The notes beneath the pieces were generated by a model. The model searched no databases. It was not told where the DNA came from and saw nothing but the letters and a program-made list of their open reading frames with translations. From Stutzerimonas stutzeri (GTDB taxonomy: Bacteria > Pseudomonadota > Gammaproteobacteria > Pseudomonadales > Pseudomonadaceae): 64,000 nucleotides of DNA. A program made the translations under genes and the position numbers. Shown here one piece after another: positions 1-9,140 of the stretch; within the stretch, counting starts at the first letter, position 1, and every line of letters starts with the position of its first letter. The stretch lies in the NCBI RefSeq assembly GCF_002890915.1, contig NZ_POUT01000003.1, forward strand, positions 1 through 64,000, written 5' to 3'.

Positions 1-51
1 GAAATGTACGGCGCTGTCGAGACACGAAACCCTCCAGAAAGTGGCTTGAAA

Positions 52-80
52 TGGTGTCCACCAAAAATAGGTGGACACCA
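52..80. repeat. perfect 11-bp inverted repeat (hairpin)
   Basis: Two exact 11-base arms (TGGTGTCCACC at 52-62 and its complement at 70-80) flank a 7-base A-rich loop. There is no T-run, so a terminator is unlikely. It could be an operator, or a leftover insertion-sequence end, since GTGTCCACC/GGTGGACAC ends are seen in some transposons. No gene overlaps it convincingly. Confidence 0.6.
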
Positions 81-183
81 TGCCGTTATCTGGAAGAAGC
101 GGGGAGATGGGTTCGGCGGACGGTTACGTTTCAGCATCCTGCCGGGCGGAACCGCTTGTTCCGAAACCGTTCGTAGCGCGCTA

Positions 184-214
184 CTGACAGCTGCAACCCC
201 GGCTCGTTTAGAAT
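184..214 (+). promoter_or_regulatory. possible sigma-70 promoter of the letA/letB operon
   Basis: CTGACA (184-189) and TAGAAT (209-214) resemble -35 and -10 boxes upstream of the first gene, but the 19-base spacer is long. This is a weak prediction made from box similarity only. Confidence 0.25.
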
Positions 215-238
215 GAGCGCTTTACTCGGACGTCCTTC

Positions 239-895
239 ATGCCGGAGTCGGCTGCTACGCCAGGGCTCGACGAGCTTCCGCTCGAGCAACTGGCCGCTTG
301 TCCCGAATGTGACCTTCTTATGCTCAGACCCGCGCTTGATCTCGGTGAGGTTGCCGAATGCCCGCGCTGTGGCTATGAGCTGTTCCGCCTGCGCCATCGC
401 ATCGTCGGACCGGGGCTGGCGTTGGTGCTTGCCGCGCTGCTGTTCTATGTTCCGGCCAATTTCCTACCCATCATGCAATTGAATCTGCTGGGAAGGACCA
501 CCGATGACACCGTATGGAGCGGCGTACTGAGCCTTTACCGGAGTGACATGCAGGGCATAGCCGTGGTGGTGTTCCTCTGCAGCATGGCTGTCCCTTTGCT
601 CAAGCTGTTGTGCCAGCTGGCGGTATTGCTTTGTATCGCAGTCGATCGGGCAAAGCCGATCGGGATACTTCTCTACCGGAGCTATCACCATCTGCGGGAA
701 TGGGGGATGCTCGAGGTGTACCTGCTCGGCATCCTGGTGTCGATCGTCAAGCTCAAGGATATGGCCGAATTGAGCCTTGGCATTGGCCTGGCGTGTTTTG
801 CCGGTTTACTGGTGGTCCAGGTATGGTTGGAACTGGTGATGTCGCCGCATCAGGTCTGGGAAGCCTTGTCGGAGCGTACCGATGCGCGCCGCTGA
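239..895 (+). CDS. PqiA/LetA-family membrane protein, N-terminal half (split LetA)
   Basis: This 218-residue protein belongs to the paraquat-inducible protein A (PqiA) family. It has a zinc-ribbon-like pair CPEC (about residues 21-24) and CPRC (about 41-44), then hydrophobic segments with the family motif FYVPANFLPIMQ. In Enterobacteria LetA/YebS and PqiA are single proteins of about 420 residues holding two such modules; here each module is a separate gene (218 + 207 residues). The next gene starts inside the last codons of this one. The downstream gene encodes a multi-MCE protein, so the set probably forms a LetAB-type system moving lipids between inner and outer membrane. No strong Shine-Dalgarno precedes the start at 239. 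Family assignment is firm; the lipid role is inferred from the partner. Confidence 0.88.
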   Translation: MPESAATPGLDELPLEQLAACPECDLLMLRPALDLGEVAECPRCGYELFRLRHRIVGPGLALVLAALLFYVPANFLPIMQLNLLGRTTDDTVWSGVLSLYRSDMQGIAVVVFLCSMAVPLLKLLCQLAVLLCIAVDRAKPIGILLYRSYHHLREWGMLEVYLLGILVSIVKLKDMAELSLGIGLACFAGLLVVQVWLELVMSPHQVWEALSERTDARR

Positions 896-1505
896 TGTCG
901 GGCTGATGGTTTGCCATGAATGCCACCAATTGAATCGCGAACTGCCAGGTGTGCGCCGACAACACTGCACACGTTGCGGCGCGCGCGTACATATGCGTCG
1001 ACCCAACAGCATTGTCCGCACCTGGGCTTTGCTGCTCACGGCTGGACTGCTTTACCTGCCGGCCAATCTGCTGCCGATCATGACGGTGCGCATGCTCGGC
1101 AGTGGCACACCGGATACCATCATGTCCGGCGTGGTCACGCTGGCCAAGCATGGCATGCTGCCGATCGCCGCGGTGGTGTTCATCGCCAGTATCCTGGTGC
1201 CGACCTTCAAGCTGGTAGGCATCGCGATGCTGCTGATTTCGGTACAGCGCCATCATCCGATGTCGCCGCGCCAGCGCCTGCTGATGTTTCGTTTCATCGA
1301 GTGGATCGGCCGCTGGTCCATGCTCGACATCTTCGTCATCGCCATTCTGGTGGCCATCGTCAACTTCGGCAGCCTCGCCAGGGTGGAAGCCGGATTCGGT
1401 GCGGTGGCCTTTGCTAGCGTGGTGGTCCTGACGATGCTCGCTGCCATCACCTTCGACCCCCGTCTGATCTGGGATAACACGCAATCCGGGAACAAGCATG
1501 ACTGA
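882..1505 (+). CDS. PqiA/LetA-family membrane protein, C-terminal half (split LetA)
   Basis: This 207-residue protein is the second PqiA/LetA module. It carries its own cysteine pairs (CHEC near residue 12 and CTRC near 32), followed by transmembrane segments with YLPANLLPIMTV, mirroring the motif of the preceding protein. Its start overlaps the upstream stop by 14 bases and its stop overlaps the letB start, which implies translational coupling and fixed stoichiometry. Together with the first protein it matches one enterobacterial LetA in length. It is probably the inner-membrane partner of the MCE protein encoded next. Start at 882 is chosen because the cysteine motif begins soon after it. 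Confidence 0.88.
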   Translation: MRAADVGLMVCHECHQLNRELPGVRRQHCTRCGARVHMRRPNSIVRTWALLLTAGLLYLPANLLPIMTVRMLGSGTPDTIMSGVVTLAKHGMLPIAAVVFIASILVPTFKLVGIAMLLISVQRHHPMSPRQRLLMFRFIEWIGRWSMLDIFVIAILVAIVNFGSLARVEAGFGAVAFASVVVLTMLAAITFDPRLIWDNTQSGNKHD

Positions 1506-3807
1506 CCTGCCGCAAGCGAACACCCGTCCAGCCTCCAACTGGTCGGCCATCTGGATCCTGCCGTTGGTCGCGCTGTTGATCGGTGCCTGGCTGGCCTGGC
1601 AGGCCTACAACGAACGGGGCATTCATATCGAGGTGGTATTCGATACTGCCGAAGGAATCGAGATAGGCAAGACGTCGGTGCTGCACAAAGGCATGACGAT
1701 CGGTGTCGTGCGCGATCTGCGGTTGGAGGAGGACGACCGTCGACAGGTGGTGATCGCCGATATCGAGATGAACAAGGACGTCGAAGGCTACCTGCGTAGC
1801 GGCACGCGTTTCTGGCTGGTCAAACCCAGCGTTACCTTGGCGGGGATCACCGGACTGGAGACGCTGGTGTCGGGCAACTACATCGGCATCAGCCCGGCGG
1901 CGGGTGAGGAGACGCGGCGCTTCGCGGCGCTGGCCGAGGAGCCGCCGATGTCGGATAGCCGCATCGGACTGCACCTGACGCTCAAGGCCGATCGCCTCGG
2001 CTCGCTGAACCGTGGCAGCCCGGTGTTCTACCGACAGATCCAGGTCGGCCAGGTGAAAAACTATGTGCTGGCCGAAGATGACAGTACGGTCGAGGTACAG
2101 CTGTTCATCCAGCCCGAATATGCCCATCTGGTGCGCAAGCACACGCGCTTCTGGAATGCCAGCGGCGTTACCGTGGATGCCGGATTGACCGGGGTGAAGT
2201 TTCGCACCGAATCGCTGGCCAGCATCGTCGCCGGTGGCATTGCGTTCGCCACCCCGGTTCATCGCAAGGACAGCCCGGCCACAGACCCGAGCATCCCCTT
2301 TCGCCTCTATGAGGACTTCGATGCGGCCCAGGCGGGGATCAAGACTCTGGTTTCCCTGACGGACTTCGAGGGACTCCAGGCCGGGCGCACGCCGGTGATG
2401 TACAAGGGCATGCAGGTTGGTCTGTTGAAGAAGCTGGACATCGATTCGGACCTCAGCGGTGCGCAGGCCGAGCTCTCCATCGATCCCCTGTTCGAGGACT
2501 ATCTGGTCGAGGATACCGATTTCTGGGTGGTCAAGCCGTCCATCTCGCTGGGTGGCATCACCGGGCTCGAAGCCTTGGTGAAGGGTAATTTCATCGCGGT
2601 TCGGCCTGGGGAGAAAGGCGGCGCGCCCAAGCGCGAGTTCGCCGCCCGGGCCAAGGCTCCGCCGCTGGACGTCCGGGCGCCGGGGCTGCACCTGGTCCTC
2701 ACCAGCGACAACCTGGGGTCGCTGGATGTCGGTAGCCCGGTGCTGTATCGGCAGGTGCGGGTAGGTTCGGTCCAGAGTTACCAGTTCTCCCATGACCAGC
2801 AGAAAGTCGTGGTGGGGGTGCATATCGAGCAGCCCTACGCCAATCTGGTGAACAGCTCCAGCCGGTTCTGGAATGCCAGCGGCATCTCGCTGAGCGGCGG
2901 GCTATCCGGCATCGAAGTGCGCAGCGAATCGCTGCAGAGCCTGCTGGCCGGCGGCATCGCCTTCGAAACCCCCGATCCACAGGCGCCTGCGGCCAAGCGT
3001 ATCCCGCGCTTCGCCTTGCACAAGGATCGCGACAGCGCGATACAGCGTGGTACGCAGATTGAAATTCGCCTGGAGCGCGGCGATGGTCTGAGTGCGGGTA
3101 CGGCGATCCGCTACAAGGGGCTGGACGTGGGCGAGGTCGATAGCGTCGCGCTTAGCGAGGATCTGCAACATGTCGTGCTGCATGCACGGATTACCGCAGC
3201 GGAGGCACATATCGCGCGTGCCGGCACGCGATTCTGGGTGGTCCGGCCCGAGCTCGGCATCATGCGTACGGCCAATCTGGATACGTTGGTGACCGGCCCC
3301 TATCTGGAAGTCGCCCCGGGAAAGGCCGGCGCGGCTGTGCAGGCCCGCTTCGTGGGGCAGGAACGTGAACCGCAGAGGGCTGGCGAAGGGCTGACGCTGG
3401 TGCTCAGCGCCGCGCGGCTGGGCTCGATCAAGCCTGGCAATGCGGTGACCTATCGCGAGGTAAAAGTAGGAGAGGTGGTGGACTATGCCCTCGGGCCAAC
3501 CGCCGATCGGGTTCTGATCAAGGTATTGATCGAGCCGCAGTATGCACCGCTGGTGCACACCGGCAGCCGCTTCTGGGAGACCAGTGGTTTCGGCGTGGAC
3601 TTCAGCCTGTTCAAGGGCGCGAGCCTGCGTACCGACTCGTTGGAATCGCTGATCGAGGGCGGCGTTGCCTTCGCCACCCCGGACGGCGAGCAGATGGGGC
3701 GCCGCGCTCTGCCGGGGCAGACCTTCGCGCTGTTCAAGGAACCGCAGGACGAGTGGTTTGGCTGGGCACCGAAGATCGAACTGGGGCGAGCCGCCGGCGA
3801 TAGATGA
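1498..3807 (+). CDS. multi-MCE-domain lipid transport protein (LetB/PqiB family)
   Basis: This 769-residue protein has one N-terminal membrane anchor (about residues 15-37) and six MCE repeats. They are recognised by recurring blocks such as GIEIGKTSVLHKGMTIGVV, LGSLNRGSPVFYRQIQVG and LQAGRTPVMYKGMQVG, each followed by an RFW or FWV element. E. coli PqiB has three MCE domains and LetB/YebT seven, so six is an intermediate, LetB-like architecture. Stacked MCE rings are known to form periplasm-spanning tubes for phospholipids. The gene overlaps the second letA module and is followed by a strong terminator, so the operon ends here. Function as an inter-membrane lipid conduit is inferred from family. 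Confidence 0.9.
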   Translation: MTDLPQANTRPASNWSAIWILPLVALLIGAWLAWQAYNERGIHIEVVFDTAEGIEIGKTSVLHKGMTIGVVRDLRLEEDDRRQVVIADIEMNKDVEGYLRSGTRFWLVKPSVTLAGITGLETLVSGNYIGISPAAGEETRRFAALAEEPPMSDSRIGLHLTLKADRLGSLNRGSPVFYRQIQVGQVKNYVLAEDDSTVEVQLFIQPEYAHLVRKHTRFWNASGVTVDAGLTGVKFRTESLASIVAGGIAFATPVHRKDSPATDPSIPFRLYEDFDAAQAGIKTLVSLTDFEGLQAGRTPVMYKGMQVGLLKKLDIDSDLSGAQAELSIDPLFEDYLVEDTDFWVVKPSISLGGITGLEALVKGNFIAVRPGEKGGAPKREFAARAKAPPLDVRAPGLHLVLTSDNLGSLDVGSPVLYRQVRVGSVQSYQFSHDQQKVVVGVHIEQPYANLVNSSSRFWNASGISLSGGLSGIEVRSESLQSLLAGGIAFETPDPQAPAAKRIPRFALHKDRDSAIQRGTQIEIRLERGDGLSAGTAIRYKGLDVGEVDSVALSEDLQHVVLHARITAAEAHIARAGTRFWVVRPELGIMRTANLDTLVTGPYLEVAPGKAGAAVQARFVGQEREPQRAGEGLTLVLSAARLGSIKPGNAVTYREVKVGEVVDYALGPTADRVLIKVLIEPQYAPLVHTGSRFWETSGFGVDFSLFKGASLRTDSLESLIEGGVAFATPDGEQMGRRALPGQTFALFKEPQDEWFGWAPKIELGRAAGDR

Positions 3808-3846
3808 CGGGCGTTGCTGGAGGGCCAAGCCCCCTGCGTGCACATG

Positions 3847-3873
3847 AAAAGGGCCCCTTCCGGGGCCCTTTTT
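3847..3873. terminator. bidirectional intrinsic terminator
   Basis: An AAAAGGGCCCC / GGGGCCCTTTTT hairpin with a CTTC-type loop lies between the convergent letB and mksB genes. T-runs on both sides let it stop transcription from either strand. Confidence 0.9.
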
Positions 3874-3885
3874 CGTTGCGGAAGA

Positions 3886-6720
3886 TCAGGCCGGTTCTTC
3901 GGTCCGTTGGGCTGACGCAGTGTGCTCGCTGGCGACTGGTTCGCGGCGGCTGATGTATTTCCAGTCCGCCTCGTCGATGTAGATGCCGGCCGGCCCGCTG
4001 CCGCCTTCCAGGTCGATCGCGACGTGCGCAGAGACCTGAGGCTTCACCGACGCGAGGATCGGCACGAAGCCCAGCTGCAGGCTGGTTTCGATCAGCGCCT
4101 GCTGGTTGCGCTCGTCGATGTCTGCCGCCTCGTCGAGGTAGTAGGGCAGGCGGATGCGCCCGGCCTGCTCGCGATCCATCAGGTGCAGCAATAGGTACAT
4201 GTTGGTCAGCGCCTTGATGGTCATGGTGGTGCCGTTGGACGCCGCACCGTCGATGTCGGTATGAATCACCGGCTGGCCGCCGACCTTGGTGATCTCGAAC
4301 GCCAGCTCGAACAGGTCCTTCAGGCCCAGCTGGTTGTTGTTCGCCGCCACCAGCCGAGCCAGATACTCCTTGGCTTCCTCGTTCTTCGCGTCCTGCTCGG
4401 CGGACTGGGACAGATCGAATACCGACAGCGTCTCGCCTTCCTCGTACTGCCCGGCGCTGTGGATGATCTGGTCGATGTGCTTGAGCGCATCCTTGTTCGG
4501 CGCCAGCACGATGCGGAAGCTCGCCAGGTTGGAAACCTGACGCTTGTTGATCTCGCGGTTGAACAGCGCGAGCTGGTGTTCCAGGCTCTCGTAGTCGCTG
4601 CGGATGTTGCGCAGCGTCCGGGCGATGTCGGTGACCGCGGCACGGCGGGCCTTGGCCAGGGTCAGCGCCTCGTCCTGACGGTGGGCGTAGGCGTTGACCA
4701 GCAGCTGCAGGCGACGCTCGGGATCTTCCTCGCTGTCGAACTTGGCCACGCCCTTCAGGCGCACCTGGGCATACAGCGCCTCGATCTGACCGTCGACGCG
4801 CTGCAGCGCCTGCCAGCTGTCCTGGTAGTCGTTGAGCAGCGGCAGCAGGTTGTCCAGCGAGTCGTCCACCGGGTCCATGTAAGGCGTACCAAACGGCAGA
4901 TCCGCCGGTAGCAGCTGGCGACGTCGCAGGGCGTCTTCCAGCGTCCGCTCCTTGGCTTCGAGATCGGCCAGCTGCCGGCCGACCAGCTGCAGCTTGGCGG
5001 ACAGGTGCTGTACGCGCTCGGCAAAGGCGTCACTGGTGCGCTTGAGTTCTTCCTGGGCGGCTTCGGCCTGGGCCAACTGCTCCAGCTTTGCCGGTTCCTC
5101 GGCGGCCAGGGTCTGGCCGCGGCGGAAGTCTTCCAGCGCTTTCTGCGCATCCAGCACGGCCTGATACAGCGCCTCGGCCTGGGCCTTGCTCGCCGCGCGG
5201 TCGACGGCCACCGCATGCTGGGTCTTGAGCTGCTTGAGTTCGCGCTCCAGGCGATCCTTCTGGTCGCGCAGGGCGGCACGGTCGGCCAGGGCCTGCAGCG
5301 CCGGTGGCTCGATATGCGAGAGGTCGATGGACAGGCCCGGCACCGAGAAGGTGTCGCCCTTGAAACGATCCAGCACCGCTTCCACGGCCTTGACCCAGTC
5401 GTCGCCCTCGGCGCTGATGCCTTTTTCACCCAGCGGCAGGCTGAACAGCTGGCCATTGAACAGGCGCATCAGGCGATCCACATCGGCCTGGGAGAACTCC
5501 TCGCGCAAACGCGAGTAGCTGTTGTTGTCGGCATGGTCGAGCTGTTGCCGGACCGACCTCAGGCGTTTTTCCAGATCACGCAGGCGCTCGTCCAGGTCCT
5601 CGCTGGAGAACTGGCGGGACTGCGCCAGCGCACCGGCCAGCTCGTCGTGGGCGTCCTTGGCGGCGAGCAGCTGCTGCTCCAGTACATGGGCGTCCTCGAC
5701 CAGGGCGAAGCGGTTCTTCAGCACCGCCAGCTCGCCCAGCCAGCGCTGGATTTCGCTGATCTCGCGCTCCAGACGCATCAGTTCGCCAGTCGAACCACGC
5801 TGTTCGTTCTGCAGGCCGTCCTGCTCGCGGCGATAGTGCTCGGCCTGGATCACCAGCTCTTCCTTGCGCGCATCGGCGTAGTCGTGCCAGGTGCCGAGCA
5901 GGTTGTCGAGCAGCGGCGACAGGCGATGCAGCTTGCCGCGCAGCAGCTCGCGCTGGGCGACACCGGCGGCCAGCGCCTCGACCAGCGGGCCGGCGGCGAC
6001 CAGTGCCTGGTAGTCCTGCTCCATGCGGCGCACGTCGCGGAAGGCTTCTTCGGTGGCGGCGATATAGTCGACGCTGCCCGAGCGCAGGCTGTGCTCGAAG
6101 GCATCGAGGAACAGCTGCTTCAGTTTGGCCGCCGTGATTTCCCTCATATGCAGGAGGTTGATAAACAGCGCGCGGAAGGTCTTCAGGCTCTGCTCGCTGG
6201 TCGAGCGCAGCGGGATCAGCGTCATGTCCAGCGGGATCGAGGTATGCCCGCCGACCAGCAGCCGGCGCAGCTCGTCCGGCTTGGCCTCGTAGGCCTTGAT
6301 GCCGGCGCGTTCGAGGTTGGCGAACAGCTCGCGCTGGCGCAGGCAGGTGCCGTTCTGCTGGTAATGGTCGAGATCCAGCGAACCCTGGTAGACGAAGAAC
6401 TGATGACCGAAGCCGCCGCCCGGCCCGCGGCCGGCCACGCCGATCACATGCGGGCCGTGGGGCAGCATGACTTCGACGAGGATGTAGCTGGTGTCCGAGG
6501 CGAAGTAGAACTTGCGCGACTGCTCGAGGCTGTACTTGCCGAAGCTCATGTCCGACATGCGCGCCAGGATCGGGAACTGCAGCGCGTTGATCGACGCGGA
6601 CTTGCCGAGGTTGTTGGCGCCGTAGACCGACAGCGGGTTTTCCAGCGGAAAGATGCCGAGGCTGTAGCCGGCGGTGTTCAGCAGGGCGAAGCGGCGGATG
6701 CCGTAGCGTTCCTGGCTCAT
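3886..6720 (-). CDS. mksB: MksB, MukB-like SMC ATPase of the MksBEF condensin
   Basis: This 944-residue protein is the SMC subunit of the Mks (MukB-like) condensin. The Walker A loop is GANNLGKS at residues 34-41. A long coiled coil rich in Glu/Arg/Leu/Gln fills roughly residues 270-720, with a hinge-like stretch around 400-470. A C-terminal ATPase lobe carries the Walker B motif YYLDEA (about 860-865) after an ALTNMYLLLHLMD signature-like helix. It is shorter than E. coli MukB (about 1490), as usual for MksB. Its start overlaps the mksE stop as ATGA. The order mksF-mksE-mksB matches pseudomonads. No mksG/jetD nuclease follows, so this is more likely the housekeeping chromosome-organising form than the plasmid-defence (Wadjet) form. 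Confidence 0.93.
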   Translation of the reverse strand: MSQERYGIRRFALLNTAGYSLGIFPLENPLSVYGANNLGKSASINALQFPILARMSDMSFGKYSLEQSRKFYFASDTSYILVEVMLPHGPHVIGVAGRGPGGGFGHQFFVYQGSLDLDHYQQNGTCLRQRELFANLERAGIKAYEAKPDELRRLLVGGHTSIPLDMTLIPLRSTSEQSLKTFRALFINLLHMREITAAKLKQLFLDAFEHSLRSGSVDYIAATEEAFRDVRRMEQDYQALVAAGPLVEALAAGVAQRELLRGKLHRLSPLLDNLLGTWHDYADARKEELVIQAEHYRREQDGLQNEQRGSTGELMRLEREISEIQRWLGELAVLKNRFALVEDAHVLEQQLLAAKDAHDELAGALAQSRQFSSEDLDERLRDLEKRLRSVRQQLDHADNNSYSRLREEFSQADVDRLMRLFNGQLFSLPLGEKGISAEGDDWVKAVEAVLDRFKGDTFSVPGLSIDLSHIEPPALQALADRAALRDQKDRLERELKQLKTQHAVAVDRAASKAQAEALYQAVLDAQKALEDFRRGQTLAAEEPAKLEQLAQAEAAQEELKRTSDAFAERVQHLSAKLQLVGRQLADLEAKERTLEDALRRRQLLPADLPFGTPYMDPVDDSLDNLLPLLNDYQDSWQALQRVDGQIEALYAQVRLKGVAKFDSEEDPERRLQLLVNAYAHRQDEALTLAKARRAAVTDIARTLRNIRSDYESLEHQLALFNREINKRQVSNLASFRIVLAPNKDALKHIDQIIHSAGQYEEGETLSVFDLSQSAEQDAKNEEAKEYLARLVAANNNQLGLKDLFELAFEITKVGGQPVIHTDIDGAASNGTTMTIKALTNMYLLLHLMDREQAGRIRLPYYLDEAADIDERNQQALIETSLQLGFVPILASVKPQVSAHVAIDLEGGSGPAGIYIDEADWKYISRREPVASEHTASAQRTEEPA

Positions 6721-7406
6721 GCTTCAAGCTCCTTTTCTTCGGCGATGGCGCGCGCCAAGGCTTCTTCTTCCGATTCTTCGGCCGCTTCCTCGATGAGGAT
6801 GATGTCGTCCTCGCCATCGTCCTCGGCGATCAGCTCCGGGGCGGGCAGCGGCAGGTCGCTGCTGTGCAGGCTGGCGGCGAGATCGCGGTCCTGCTGCACC
6901 GACAGGCAGACGTCGAGGAAACGGTGCATCGGCGGCAGGAAGCGGTAGACGCCGTTGCTGTCCTCGGCGAAGCCCAGCTGCGTCAGGCGGCGGATGACCT
7001 TCTCTTCCAGTTCTTCCTGGGTGGTGACTTCGGCCTGCAGGAACAGGTCGCGGTACTTGTCCAGCAACGCCGGCAGTTCATCGCGACCGAGGCTGCCACC
7101 GTCGAGCACGGCCAGCGGGTCGCGGCCCTGGTCGGCCAGGTGCTCGACGAGGATGAAGGTGAACAGCGCCAGGCGCTGGGCGGTCTTGTTCACCTGCGCG
7201 CCCATCTGCTCGGGAACGAAGTAGTAGAAACCGCGCGGATCGCAGACCAGCTCGAAGCCGAGCGCCTTGAACAGTGCGCGGTACTGGTCCTGCATGTTCG
7301 ACAGCTGCGCGTAGGGCTCCGGCTCGCTGCGCGACAGGTGATAGCCCTTGAACAGCTCGCGGAAGATCGGCGCCAGCTGGGTCATTTCCTTGAGGTCGAT
7401 GTTCAT
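6717..7406 (-). CDS. mksE: MksE, accessory subunit of MksBEF condensin
   Basis: This 229-residue protein is encoded between the kleisin and SMC genes and overlaps mksB by four bases. It has the compact winged-helix composition of MksE/MukE proteins, with a very acidic C-terminus (EDDGEDDIILIEEAAEES, about residues 198-215). MksE is known to bind the kleisin MksF and regulate SMC head engagement. Identity rests mainly on position in the mksF-E-B order, length and the N-terminal pattern (LAPIFRELFKGYHLSR). A 195-base gap holding a dispersed repeat separates it from mksF, unusually large for this operon. Confidence 0.88.
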   Translation of the reverse strand: MNIDLKEMTQLAPIFRELFKGYHLSRSEPEPYAQLSNMQDQYRALFKALGFELVCDPRGFYYFVPEQMGAQVNKTAQRLALFTFILVEHLADQGRDPLAVLDGGSLGRDELPALLDKYRDLFLQAEVTTQEELEEKVIRRLTQLGFAEDSNGVYRFLPPMHRFLDVCLSVQQDRDLAASLHSSDLPLPAPELIAEDDGEDDIILIEEAAEESEEEALARAIAEEKELEA

Positions 7407-7427
7407 AGATGTGGCTCACAGGCAATC

Positions 7428-7587
7428 GTAGGGCGGAAAACGGCGAGGCTTTTTCCGTCGCGGTGTGCGGTCGGGTGGAAGGTGGACAAGCAAAGCGTTG
7501 TCCACCCTACGTCAGGCTTGGGCGCGAAGGTGGGTGTAACAGTAGGGTGGAAAACGGCGAAGCCTTTTCCACCGGACGATCCCACCG
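7428..7587. repeat. dispersed GTAGGGTGGAAAA imperfect-palindrome repeat, copy 1
   Basis: A compound of several half-units (GTAGGGCGGAAAACGGCGAGG, TGGACAAGCAAAGCG-TTGTCCACCCTACG, GTAGGGTGGAAAACGGCGAAG) that can fold back on each other. Related copies lie at 11604-11683, 36960-37044 and 41475-41508. Here it separates mksF from mksE inside one operon. Confidence 0.75.
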
Positions 7588-7601
7588 GCCGGTCGAATAG
7601 C

Positions 7602-8843
7602 TCAACCATTCGCACTGCCCACCAACGCAAAGGAGCTGAGGCTGACGCGGTGTTCGCGGGTCAGGTACTCGCGACGTTCCAGGCGATCGCGCTGGAAGCG
7701 GCTGTCGCGGGACAGGCGCGAGAACCAGTAGAGCAGTTCGTCGGTGGCGCCCTCGGGTTCCTGTTCCAGTAGCCAGGCCATCAGGTCCGGCAGCGGCAGT
7801 GCCTGCTGGCAACGCTCGATCATCTCCCGTGCGGTGCGCGGTGCGCGCGGCTGCTCGCCCTTGCGCTTGCCGCTGGCCCGCGGGAACTGCGCCGGCTTCG
7901 GCTCGAAGCGGGCCAGGGCGTAGACGTAGGCCTCGACCTGGCTGGCAGTGCCGAGAAAGGTGCTCTGTGGACGGGTGAACAGCGGCAGCGAGGCCTGTGG
8001 TACGGCGTCCAGGCCCTTCTTGCGGATCGCCGACAGGGCCAGCGCCGCGCCGCGGGTCACGGCGTTGTGCCGACGCGCTTCCTCGCGCAGCGGCAGCAGC
8101 AGCTCGCGGGCCTTGCGCAGGGTCAGCTGGGCGGTGGTCTGCATTTCCAGGATGCGTGCATGGGTGCGCAGCAGGAGGTCGTCGTCCACCAGCTGCCCGA
8201 GGCGCTGCTGCTCGCCGAGCAGTTTCATCAGCACCTGCTCGACGCGATGAACGCCCTGCTCGAAGGCACCGTCGGCGGAGACCAGCTGGATCATCGGCTC
8301 GACGTACTCGTCCCAGGTCGCCAGCACCTCGGCATAGCGCTGGCGCAGCGGGATCTGGCGGTCGCTGGTCTTGGCCCGGTCGGCCACGGCGACCAGGGCC
8401 TGTTCGTCGTTGTCGAGCTTCTTCAGCACGTCGCGCACGCGCATGTCGAGCAGGCGCAGCTGGCGTGCCAGGTCGTTGCCGTCGCGAATCTCGAAGGCAT
8501 CGAGGATATGCCCGGCCAGGCGCTCGAGATGGCGCAGGTAGGCCTCGATCTCCAGGCACAGGCCGAGGCGGTGCTCGCGGCGCAGGTAGGCGAGGAAGTC
8601 GTGGATCTGCGCGTTCAGCTCGAAGCGGTTGGGGCTCTTGGCCACCGGCACCAGGATGTCCAGGCGGATCCACTGGTCGAGCAGGGCGGTGATGTCGGTG
8701 GGCGTGCCTTCGGGTAGCTGTGCGGCGAGCTGATGGCGCAACTCCACCAGGCTCAGGGTGCCGGCGTCGAAGCGCTCGCACAGCGGCTCGAGCAACGTCC
8801 AGTGTTCGGCGAGGGCACGCAGTACGCGCTTGGGTTCGATCAT
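7602..8843 (-). CDS. mksF: MksF, kleisin subunit of MksBEF condensin
   Basis: About 413 residues. This is the first gene of the mks operon and the kleisin that should bridge the two MksB heads. The N-terminus (MIEPKRVLRALAEHWTLLEPLC) begins a helical winged-helix domain, the middle is predicted long helices, and the C-terminus ends in a Trp/Arg-rich region. An in-frame extension reaches 8900, but residues encoded there (RAPMQYNRRFFIGW) look like untranslated leader, so ATG at 8843 is preferred. Neither candidate start has a strong Shine-Dalgarno, so the start is uncertain. The identification relies on gene order with recognisable MksE and MksB. Confidence 0.86.
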   Translation of the reverse strand: MIEPKRVLRALAEHWTLLEPLCERFDAGTLSLVELRHQLAAQLPEGTPTDITALLDQWIRLDILVPVAKSPNRFELNAQIHDFLAYLRREHRLGLCLEIEAYLRHLERLAGHILDAFEIRDGNDLARQLRLLDMRVRDVLKKLDNDEQALVAVADRAKTSDRQIPLRQRYAEVLATWDEYVEPMIQLVSADGAFEQGVHRVEQVLMKLLGEQQRLGQLVDDDLLLRTHARILEMQTTAQLTLRKARELLLPLREEARRHNAVTRGAALALSAIRKKGLDAVPQASLPLFTRPQSTFLGTASQVEAYVYALARFEPKPAQFPRASGKRKGEQPRAPRTAREMIERCQQALPLPDLMAWLLEQEPEGATDELLYWFSRLSRDSRFQRDRLERREYLTREHRVSLSSFALVGSANG

Positions 8844-9140
8844 CGTGGCGCCAGTCCAGCCAATGAAAAAGCGCCGATTGTACTGCATTGGGGCCCGCAT
8901 GATGGGTGGGCAGACAATCGGACGCGCCGTCGCGGCGCGCCCGCATGAGTCACCTGAACGTCATCGCTGGAGCGTTAGCCTGGCCATACTCGTTGGTGGA
9001 TCGGGCAAGCCCGAACGTCACCAAATATGACGAAGTGTCGAAGGGCTATTTCGATCTCCGTCGGTTCCCGGCACAATTCGCACTTTTTTGCAAAAAGCGA
9101 GCGGTCGGTTCCGCCGGCGACTCCCTCGGGGCACGAACAG

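Noticed and set aside
7428..7587. A small gene between mksF and mksE (short plus- or minus-strand frames)
   Set aside because: The frames are made of the dispersed repeat and occur in the same form at other repeat copies. No ribosome site or conserved protein is evident.
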